This document shows, one piece after another, positions 1 through 4,632 of a stretch of 5,893 nt of DNA. The notes below the pieces were generated by a model. It was not told the origin of the DNA and did not search any database. It saw only the letters and a program-made list of their open reading frames with translations. This stretch comes from Treponema sp. (lineage in GTDB: Bacteria > Spirochaetota > Spirochaetia > Treponematales > Breznakiellaceae), in contig JAISBK010000103.1 in NCBI GenBank assembly GCA_031266255.1, positions 1-5,893 on the forward strand, written 5' to 3'. Position numbers and translations under genes: made by a program. Numbering within the stretch: the first letter of the stretch is position 1; every line of letters begins with the position of its first letter.

Positions 1-2
1 AG

Positions 3-163
3 ACTCACTTAGTTTATCAAAAGTATATATTAAGTGAGTTTAAGGTGTCAACTAAATTTTCAACGAAAATTTTCGGATTAGTGAGCCTTTAGCGATACCT
101 AAAGATCCATCCCGTACAAGGTCATCTAGGGAAAAGTAAATGCCGACGCCCTGTGTATTTACT
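3..163. repeat. Run of four short inverted repeats in the left intergenic region
   Basis: Four perfect inverted repeats follow one another: ACTCACTTA 3-11 with TAAGTGAGT 31-39 (9 bp); AAATTTTC 54-61 with GAAAATTT 65-72 (8 bp, loop of 3); CTTTAG 87-92 with CTAAAG 99-104 (6 bp); AGTAAAT 135-141 with ATTTACT 157-163 (7 bp). The stems are AT-rich and none is followed by a clear T-run on the plus strand. They could be remains of a terminator for a gene left of the window, operators, or a non-coding RNA. No tRNA or rRNA signature was seen, and no convincing ORF lies in 1-271. Confidence 0.4.
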
Positions 164-186
164 CTAATCCATATATACTTTATCAT
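158..186 (+). promoter_or_regulatory. Possible sigma-70 promoter for ppiC
   Basis: TTTACT (158-163) and TATCAT (181-186) are separated by exactly 17 bases and match the -35 and -10 consensus at 4/6 and 5/6 positions. Transcription would begin near 193, leaving a leader of about 80 bases before the ATG at 272. The -35 box overlaps the right arm of the 135-163 inverted repeat. A weaker alternative is TTGACG at 201-206 with a poor -10 (TGATTG) near 224. Confidence 0.35.
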
Positions 187-260
187 TGTATTAAGCATTA
201 TTGACGGGTATTGCTAAAGACTCTGATTGATAGAGGGCATATCCTCAAGGAGTACGGTTC

Positions 261-266
261 AGGAGG
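261..266 (+). promoter_or_regulatory. Shine-Dalgarno site that fixes the ppiC start
   Basis: AGGAGG lies 5 bases before the ATG at 272. The reading frame is open back to a TTG at 227, but no comparable site precedes that codon, so 272 is the preferred start. Confidence 0.85.
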
Positions 267-271
267 CGGTT

Positions 272-550
272 ATGGAATGGCGAGCCAGTCATATTCTGGT
301 TAAGGATAAAGGTCTTGCAGCAGATCTTTTGAAACGGATTAAACAGGGATCGTCCTTTGAATCTCTGGCAAGGGAATACTCTACTTGTCCATCAAAATCT
401 TCAGGGGGAGATCTCGGCTGGTTTGGACCGGGAAAAATGGTTGCCCCCTTTGAATCCGCGGTTAAGCGGCTTTCTCCTGGTTCGGTGGGGGATGTAGTAC
501 AGACCCAATTTGGGTATCATATTATCAAATGCACCGGACGCAAAGACTAA
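272..550 (+). CDS. ppiC: Single-domain parvulin-type peptidyl-prolyl cis-trans isomerase
   Basis: Enzyme that interconverts cis and trans peptide bonds before proline, helping proteins fold. The 92-residue product is a lone parvulin domain with no signal peptide or membrane segment, so it should act in the cytoplasm. Its length and layout match the small E. coli PpiC (about 93 residues). Visible landmarks are ASHILVKD at the N-terminus (His7), CPS (Cys39), GGDLGWFGPGKM (45-56), VAPFE (Phe60) and the C-terminal QFGYHIIK (Phe80, His83). The conserved His, Cys, Met and Phe positions of the active site are all present. The start is ATG 272, chosen for the AGGAGG five bases upstream; a TTG at 227 would add 15 unconserved residues. 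The HD-GYP gene follows on the same strand, so cotranscription is possible, but an inverted repeat and a possible promoter lie between them. Family assignment is secure; its specific clients are unknown. Confidence 0.93.
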   Translation: MEWRASHILVKDKGLAADLLKRIKQGSSFESLAREYSTCPSKSSGGDLGWFGPGKMVAPFESAVKRLSPGSVGDVVQTQFGYHIIKCTGRKD

Positions 551-556
551 ATTACC

Positions 557-636
557 AGGCTTTGCTCCTCAAGCTAGACGAACGCTAAAAATCAGACTAT
601 GTTTAAGTGAGGAGTACTGAAACTCCAGCAAAGCCT
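557..636 (+). promoter_or_regulatory. Structured leader with a long-range inverted repeat before the HD-GYP gene
   Basis: AGGCTTTGCT (557-566) is a perfect 10-bp reverse complement of AGCAAAGCCT (627-636). Inside it, GGAGT (611-615) and ACTCC (622-626) form a hairpin that directly abuts the right arm of the long stem. CTCCTC (565-570) can alternatively pair with GAGGAG (609-614), so two competing folds can be drawn. If the HD-GYP gene starts at ATG 676, this is untranslated leader or intergenic RNA; if it starts at GTG 607, part of it is coding. It could be an attenuator or a regulatory RNA. There is no clear T-run, so it is not a standard terminator. Confidence 0.4.
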
Positions 637-645
637 CCCCGGCAT

Positions 646-651
646 TATAAT
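646..651 (+). promoter_or_regulatory. Consensus -10 box (TATAAT) before the HD-GYP start
   Basis: A perfect TATAAT sits 24 bases before ATG 676. No good -35 hexamer is found 16 to 18 bases upstream and there is no extended TG motif, so it may be a chance match. If used, transcription would start near 658, which supports the ATG 676 start over GTG 607. Confidence 0.25.
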
Positions 652-675
652 TGGAGGATCGTCATAACAGGTGAA

Positions 676-1899
676 ATGACCAAGCTGGAATCTCTTTTCC
701 GGCTTGACTTTGAAATAAATCAGATTCAAGACTTTGATCTGTTGCTTGAGCGGATACTACTGGAAGCTAGAAAGGTGGCCCGTGCAGATGCAGGTTCAAT
801 CTATGTCAAACTAGAAGATTCAGAGGGTGCACGGCTGGCAATTAAATATGCCCAAAATGATACCCAACAAAAGAAGCTTCCCCCAGGTCAAAAGCTGATA
901 TATTCCATCTTTTCGATTCCCATTGATGAGAAATCCATGTCCGGGTATTGTGCCTTGACCAGTGCCTTGGTAAATGTTCCTGATGTATACCGCCTACCCC
1001 CGGATGCCCCTTATTCTTATAGCTCCTCTTATGATATGGTGTCGGGTTATAAGACCACCTCAACCCTGACGGTTCCCCTGAAAACCACCGACGACAAGCT
1101 CCTGGGTGTTATTCAGATGATCAATGCTACTGATGAAGCGGGTACTTGGTGTCCTTTTTCCCAAGCTGATGAACAACTCATAAGTCATTTTGCTCGTAAT
1201 GCCGCTATGGTGCTCCAACGGGCGTATATGAACCGGGTTATGATACTGAGAATGATTAAGTTGTCTGAACTGCGGGATCCCAAAGAAACCGGCCCCCATG
1301 TAAACCGGGTGGCAGGTTATGCGGTGGAAATATACGATCGCTGGGCCTATCATCACAAGGTACCTGAACAAGAACGGGAGAAATTCAAGGATGCCTTTAA
1401 GATCGGAGCCATGTTTCATGATGTGGGAAAAGTGGCGATCTCTGATTTAATTCTCAAGAAGCCCGCCCGCTTTACCCATGAAGAATACGACGTTATGCAG
1501 CGGCATACCCTTTATGGAGCGGATCTGTTTGTGGACCCTCAGTCTCCTCTGGATATTATTGCCCGGGATGTAGCCCTTAATCATCATGAGAATTGGGATG
1601 GTACCGGCTATCCAGGCTGGCTGGATCCCACCAGCAAGGAACCTATTAAAAATAATCAAGGGAAGCTCATGGGCAAGAAAGGAGAAGAGATTCCCTTAAC
1701 CGGCCGGATTGTGGCTGTTGCGGATGTGTTTGATGCCCTCTGTTCTAAACGGGTATATAAAGATCCTTGGTCTAAAGAAGCGGCTTTAACCGAAATCCGG
1801 CACTTAGCAGGTACTAAATTTGATCCTGAACTGGTGGAAATTTTCTTTGAGGCCCTTCCTCACATCGAACATATCCAGGAAAGTTATCCTGAGTCTTGA
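676..1899 (+). CDS. GAF + HD-GYP domain protein, probable cyclic-di-GMP phosphodiesterase
   Basis: Predicted soluble signalling enzyme that hydrolyses c-di-GMP. Numbering is from ATG 676 (407 residues). A GAF sensor domain spans roughly 15-185 (LFRLDFEINQ through VLQR), followed by an HD-GYP domain to about 395. The metal-binding residues are all visible: Glu204 and His208 in KETGPH, His248-Asp249 in FHDVGK, His277, His303-His304 in NHHENWDGTGYP (GYP 311-313) and Asp350 in VADVFDA. The Glu four residues before the first His is the hallmark of three-metal HD-GYP enzymes such as PmGH. An insertion of about 18 residues separates GYP from GEEIPLTGRI. There is no transmembrane helix, so it senses a cytoplasmic ligand. 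Start choice is uncertain: the frame is open to GTG 607, adding 23 residues with no ribosome binding site. ATG 676 sits just before the GAF domain, after a TATAAT and a GGAGG (653-657), although that GGAGG is 18 bases away, too far to be ideal. Confidence 0.9.
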   Translation: MTKLESLFRLDFEINQIQDFDLLLERILLEARKVARADAGSIYVKLEDSEGARLAIKYAQNDTQQKKLPPGQKLIYSIFSIPIDEKSMSGYCALTSALVNVPDVYRLPPDAPYSYSSSYDMVSGYKTTSTLTVPLKTTDDKLLGVIQMINATDEAGTWCPFSQADEQLISHFARNAAMVLQRAYMNRVMILRMIKLSELRDPKETGPHVNRVAGYAVEIYDRWAYHHKVPEQEREKFKDAFKIGAMFHDVGKVAISDLILKKPARFTHEEYDVMQRHTLYGADLFVDPQSPLDIIARDVALNHHENWDGTGYPGWLDPTSKEPIKNNQGKLMGKKGEEIPLTGRIVAVADVFDALCSKRVYKDPWSKEAALTEIRHLAGTKFDPELVEIFFEALPHIEHIQESYPES

Positions 1900-1925
1900 A
1901 TTGGTTAAGCCGTTCTGGTAGTTTC

Positions 1926-1944
1926 GTACCCTACCATTAGGTAC
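1926..1944. repeat. Hairpin between the HD-GYP gene and the AT-rich gene
   Basis: GTACCCTA (1926-1933) pairs with TAGGTAC (1938-1944) through 7 base pairs with one bulged C and a CCAT loop. An overlapping alternative is GGTAG 1917-1921 with CTACC 1931-1935. It could help end HD-GYP transcription, although no T-run follows. It also occupies the region just upstream of the extended -10 box at 1959-1967, so an operator role is equally possible. Confidence 0.35.
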
Positions 1945-1958
1945 AAATTGTCCTAAAA

Positions 1959-1967
1959 TGTTATAAT
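1959..1967 (+). promoter_or_regulatory. Extended -10 promoter (TGTTATAAT) for the AT-rich gene
   Basis: TG at 1959-1960 followed by one base and a perfect TATAAT at 1962-1967 forms a consensus extended -10 element, which can work without a good -35. No strong -35 is present at the correct distance. Transcription would begin near 1974, only about 5 bases before the ATG at 1979. Confidence 0.6.
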
Positions 1968-1978
1968 ATGAATAGGTT

Positions 1979-2671
1979 ATGGAAAACATGAAAATAGAAG
2001 CTTTGAAAATAAAAGAACCTTATGAAGTCGGTGGTAATGTTAATAATGCAACAATAATTTTAGTTGGTGAAGAACATGGGATAGATTGGATTATAGATAA
2101 AGAATTTGAAATATGGTATAATTGTTATCATACTGAAGGGTTAAGACACCTTTTTATTGAATCCCCTTATTATGACGCACAATTTTACAATTTATGGCTA
2201 AAATCTGATAATGATGAAATGTATGAAACGCTTTTTCTGGATAAAAAAGGAACGGCCGCTTATAATCAATATTCTTATGAATTCTATAAAAAAATGAAGC
2301 AAGAATGTCCGGAAACAATATTTCATGGAACCGATATTGGTCATCAATATGATACTACTGGAAAACGTTTTCTTGAGTATCTTATAGCACATAATTTTCG
2401 AAATAGCGAACAATATAAATTAACCATAAAAGCAATTAATCAGGGGAAAAAATATTATGTTAATCATTCACCTCAATATCGGGAAAATACAATGACAAAA
2501 AATTTCATTGATGAATTTGACAAACTAAAACATGAAAAGATAATAGGTATTTATGGTGGTGCCCATATAAATTATAATAAAAGTGCTTTTTATGGTAATT
2601 ATCCATGTATGGCAAAACAGCTTCGTGAGTATTATGGTGATATAATATATTTTGAAAACTATAAAAAATAA
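1979..2671 (+). CDS. Putative hydrolase or metalloenzyme of the EreA/ChaN/TraB/TIKI-like fold
   Basis: A 230-residue soluble protein with no signal peptide or membrane helix. I do not recognise a specific family. The motifs resemble the EreA/ChaN/TraB/TIKI superfamily: GEEH at 30-33 after a hydrophobic strand (IILV), IES at 60-62, GTD at 117-119, REN followed by Met at 168-172, and GGAH at 193-196 after KIIGIY. In that superfamily the equivalent Glu, His and Arg residues line the active site or metal site. Relatives include erythromycin esterase and haem-binding ChaN, so the substrate cannot be named. The gene is far more AT-rich than its neighbours: hand counts of two 60-base lines give 27% and 32% GC, against 43% and 55% in two lines of the HD-GYP gene. 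It also has its own promoter, which suggests horizontal acquisition. The start is ATG 1979 or ATG 1988; neither has a good Shine-Dalgarno site. It is convergent with the lipoprotein gene. Confidence 0.8.
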   Translation: MENMKIEALKIKEPYEVGGNVNNATIILVGEEHGIDWIIDKEFEIWYNCYHTEGLRHLFIESPYYDAQFYNLWLKSDNDEMYETLFLDKKGTAAYNQYSYEFYKKMKQECPETIFHGTDIGHQYDTTGKRFLEYLIAHNFRNSEQYKLTIKAINQGKKYYVNHSPQYRENTMTKNFIDEFDKLKHEKIIGIYGGAHINYNKSAFYGNYPCMAKQLREYYGDIIYFENYKK

Positions 2672-2678
2672 AATTTAG

Positions 2679-2718
2679 GACTTCTATAATAGACCTTGCA
2701 GGTAGAAGGATAGAAGTC
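2679..2718. terminator. Probable terminator hairpin between convergent genes, better for the minus strand
   Basis: GACTTCTA (2679-2686) and TAGAAGTC (2711-2718) form a perfect 8-bp stem, with a small inner hairpin ACCT 2693-2696 / AGGT 2700-2703. Read on the minus strand, the stem is followed within a few bases by a T-rich stretch (complement of 2655-2677), as expected for termination of the lipoprotein operon. On the plus strand only a weak T-containing tail follows, so termination of the AT-rich gene is less certain. Confidence 0.55.
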
Positions 2719-2731
2719 TTCGTGTAGCTTG

Positions 2732-3442
2732 TTAGTTTGTAACACGGGTAAAAAGTGCTGTATTACCATCTTCGTTTTTTTCGAGTTCTGTTACAGTGAT
2801 GGTATCGTCGTCAATTATTTCAAATTCTAAATAGCTTACTTGTGTATCCTCATAAACAATATAACACCCTGTCCCTCCTTGTTCAGCAGGAACTCCAGCC
2901 ATTTCATAGTCAAAGGTTCCACCGGTCTTGTAATTAAAGGTCAGGGTTGTTCCCGCGCTGGGAATATCGGATAGCCATGTTCCTAAAAAGGCATTGTTTA
3001 AGTTCAGGGGCTTGTTCTCCCTATTCACCGGGGATCCGGGAACCCGGGTAAATGGCGCGGTATTTCCCGGTACAAGTTCGCCTGTTTCATCTGGTTCAAG
3101 CTCCGTTACATTGATGGTATTATTGTCAATTACCTCAAAAATATAGAGCGCGGCTCCTTCAAATTCCAAATAGCTTATCTGTTTATTACCATAAACCACA
3201 TAGCCTCCTGTCCCTTTCCCTCCTTGTTCAGCAGGAACTCCGGCCATTTCATAGTCAAAGGTTCCATCGGTCTTGTAATTAAAGGTCAGGGTTGTTCCTG
3301 CACTGGGAATATCCGACTGCCATTGCCCCAAAAAAGGGTTGGATACCGTGGCAAGCCAAATAGCTTCCTCATTATCATCAGAACAACCGAAAAAAAGTAC
3401 AGATACCACCATAAACGGTACCAGCCAATATGTTCTTTTCAT
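2732..3442 (-). CDS. Exported lipoprotein with two tandem copies of one beta-rich domain
   Basis: A 236-residue protein of unknown function. Residues 1-20 form a lipoprotein signal: charged KR, a hydrophobic core, and LFFGC with Cys20 as the lipidated residue, so it should be anchored in a membrane facing the periplasm or the cell surface. The relaxed lipobox is spirochaete-like. The mature part is two homologous domains, about 35-134 and 150-234, each running from FLG.W.SDIPSAGTTLTF through GTFDYEMAGVPAEQGG to NT..FTRV. They look like small antiparallel beta folds. Copy 1 carries an extra eight residues around GAALYIFE and a longer loop before NTAPFTRV. Copy 2 has an extra Cys at 193. The start is ATG 3442, fixed by AGGAGGT five bases upstream. 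The frame extends further and overlaps the regulator gene, but that extension would bury the signal peptide. It lies 28 bases after the AraC gene, probably in one operon. No named family is recognised with confidence. Confidence 0.88.
   Translation of the reverse strand: MKRTYWLVPFMVVSVLFFGCSDDNEEAIWLATVSNPFLGQWQSDIPSAGTTLTFNYKTDGTFDYEMAGVPAEQGGKGTGGYVVYGNKQISYLEFEGAALYIFEVIDNNTINVTELEPDETGELVPGNTAPFTRVPGSPVNRENKPLNLNNAFLGTWLSDIPSAGTTLTFNYKTGGTFDYEMAGVPAEQGGTGCYIVYEDTQVSYLEFEIIDDDTITVTELEKNEDGNTALFTRVTN
2873..2968 (-). repeat. DNA repeat, copy encoding domain 2 of the lipoprotein
   Basis: This 96-base stretch matches 3218-3313 at 92 positions, with an offset of 345 bases. The differences are at 2897, 2922, 2954 and 2956. 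It encodes the segment from SDIPSAG to AEQGG. Outside it the two domain copies diverge much more. Confidence 0.95.
3218..3313 (-). repeat. DNA repeat, copy encoding domain 1 of the lipoprotein
   Basis: Partner of the repeat at 2873-2968. Of the four mismatches, three are synonymous; one changes Asp59 (copy 1, KTDGTF) to Gly (copy 2, KTGGTF). Confidence 0.95.
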
Positions 3443-3447
3443 AAAGA

Positions 3448-3454
3448 ACCTCCT
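3448..3454 (-). promoter_or_regulatory. Shine-Dalgarno site that fixes the lipoprotein start
   Basis: AGGAGGT on the minus strand lies five bases before the ATG at 3442. This strong site, together with the signal peptide that begins there, rules out the longer upstream reading. Confidence 0.9.
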
Positions 3455-3470
3455 AAAATAAAATCCCTGG

Positions 3471-4460
3471 TCAGGAAAAAACCCTATGCCTTCGCCGGTA
3501 TTCCAAAGGACTCTCCCCTTTAGCCGACTTAAAAACCGCTGCAAACTTGCTGGCATTTTCATATCCGGTAAGGAGCGCAATATCGGCAATTTGATGCCTG
3601 GTCTTTTCTAAATATTCCGCTGCCTTATGCATACGTTTACTACGGAGATACGCTGCTATGCTTTCTCCATACACCCCATAAAAATATTTATTAAGAGATG
3701 AAGGGCTTATACTAAATTGTTCAGCTAGTTTTTTAATGGGGTGATGTTCGCTTAAATCCGTGGTGATGATTTTCATAACCTGTTTTGCTATTTTTACCTG
3801 TCCCATGGTAAAAAAATTACGCACTACCTTTTCTGTTGGTATTTCTGTATGCATAAGCAGGAAGAGCAGCTCGGTAACCTTTAATCGAAGATAATCTTGT
3901 TTATATCTTGGAATGGTATCAGTCATTGCTAAAAAAACTGATTTTATTTTTTCACTTGCCTTGGCAATAAAATTCCTTGAAATCGGACAAAATTTTTTGC
4001 AAAGGTACCTCAAATCTATACCAATATGCTCAAATAAGGGCGGCGGGTCCTGTTTCAGCGCAGAATCGTAGATGTGCAATTCAATACCATGATACCGCTG
4101 GTATGGCAAAGAAAAATTACCTGATACCGTGAGATTACTAAAACTAAAATCTCCGGTTTCAAGGAACAGGTACATGCCGTCAGACATTTTTACCTCACAG
4201 CGGCCATCGGTACAGAAATTGAGTTTAAATCCCTGTACAAGTTCTCCTTTAAAGCAGGGAAACAAACCGGTTTCAACATTATTGAAACCAAGAAATATCC
4301 CGGGAAATAACGCGTACCGGCGTACGGTACCCATACCTTCAGTACTCTTAAATTGAATGGTGATACTGTCGGCTGTTCTGCTCGTAATATGAACATGCCT
4401 CATGGCTCTGGTAAGTTTTTCAAGGGCAGTAAATTGTTCATCTCCACTCATGTATGCCAT
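3471..4460 (-). CDS. AraC-family transcriptional regulator
   Basis: A 329-residue DNA-binding regulator. The C-terminal ~110 residues are a typical AraC/XylS domain with two helix-turn-helix units: the first around 241-262 (IKKLAEQFSISPSSLNKYF), the second around 290-312 (IADIALLTGYENASKFAAVF), followed by SPLEYRRRHR. The N-terminal ~200 residues are a probable ligand-binding or dimerisation domain; GFKLNFCTDGRCEV and TGDFSFSNL recall the N-terminal beta-rich part of PchR-like members, but the ligand cannot be named. No transmembrane segment is seen. The start is ATG 4460; a second in-frame ATG at 4451 is possible, with GGATGG just before it, and neither site is strong. It is the first gene of a likely operon with the lipoprotein and is divergent from the uracil phosphoribosyltransferase gene. 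Autoregulation, control of the lipoprotein, or control of the divergent genes would all fit the layout. Confidence 0.92.
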   Translation of the reverse strand: MAYMSGDEQFTALEKLTRAMRHVHITSRTADSITIQFKSTEGMGTVRRYALFPGIFLGFNNVETGLFPCFKGELVQGFKLNFCTDGRCEVKMSDGMYLFLETGDFSFSNLTVSGNFSLPYQRYHGIELHIYDSALKQDPPPLFEHIGIDLRYLCKKFCPISRNFIAKASEKIKSVFLAMTDTIPRYKQDYLRLKVTELLFLLMHTEIPTEKVVRNFFTMGQVKIAKQVMKIITTDLSEHHPIKKLAEQFSISPSSLNKYFYGVYGESIAAYLRSKRMHKAAEYLEKTRHQIADIALLTGYENASKFAAVFKSAKGESPLEYRRRHRVFS

Positions 4461-4477
4461 CCGGGTATAATAATTAG

Positions 4478-4507
4478 TTTATACTAACAATATTAATACA
4501 TACACAA
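4478..4507 (-). promoter_or_regulatory. Possible promoter for the AraC-lipoprotein operon
   Basis: On the minus strand TTGTGT (4507-4502) and TATAAA (4483-4478) are 18 bases apart. A short inverted repeat, TTAGT 4474-4478 with ACTAA 4483-4487, overlaps the -10 box and could be an operator half-site pair. This is one of several AT-rich options in this stretch. Confidence 0.35.
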
Positions 4508-4511
4508 GCCT

Positions 4512-4540
4512 TTGGGATTAGTCTACTCCAAATGCATAAA
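4512..4540 (+). promoter_or_regulatory. Possible promoter for the upp-pncA operon
   Basis: TTGGGA (4512-4517) and CATAAA (4535-4540) are 17 bases apart, each matching consensus at 4/6 positions. Transcription would start near 4547, leaving a leader of about 86 bases before ATG 4633. The promoter is back to back with that of the AraC gene. Confidence 0.3.
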
Positions 4541-4558
4541 AATGCTCTATTTAGCATT
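4541..4558. repeat. Short inverted repeat in the upp leader
   Basis: AATGCT (4541-4546) and AGCATT (4553-4558) form a perfect 6-bp stem with a six-base loop. A further AATGC at 4531 and GCAT/ATGC arms (4534-4537, 4542-4545) give overlapping alternatives. The position just after the proposed -10 box suits an operator or a 5' RNA hairpin; the function is unproven. Confidence 0.35.
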
Positions 4559-4632
4559 GAGTTTTGAGATTCAGCGAGGCTCTTTGGACGCTAATTGCAA
4601 TTTTTACGCCTGCTCATTATGCTGATAAGTAT

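Noticed and set aside
607..675. Start of the HD-GYP protein at GTG 607
   Set aside because: Not excluded, but less favoured: there is no Shine-Dalgarno site, the extra residues fall before the GAF domain, and they overlap the inverted-repeat leader.
600..676. A c-di-GMP-I (GEMM) riboswitch before the HD-GYP gene, suggested by GCAAAGCCTCC at 628-638
   Set aside because: Only this short core resembles the motif. The upstream GGCAAACC-type strand and the downstream GGTAGGTAGC-type receptor strand are not present, and the same bases are better explained by pairing with 557-566.
1060..1419. A minus-strand open frame opposite the GAF/HD-GYP gene
   Set aside because: It overlaps a well-supported conserved gene, has no ribosome binding site or recognisable motif, and is a shadow.
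1979..2671. A mobile-element boundary around the AT-rich gene
   Set aside because: No matching direct or inverted repeats flank it. The 2679-2718 hairpin has no counterpart on the left side, so acquisition is inferred from composition only.
3443..3589. An N-terminal extension of the lipoprotein overlapping the end of the AraC gene
   Set aside because: It would put 49 residues before a complete lipoprotein signal peptide, while a strong ribosome binding site lies right before ATG 3442.
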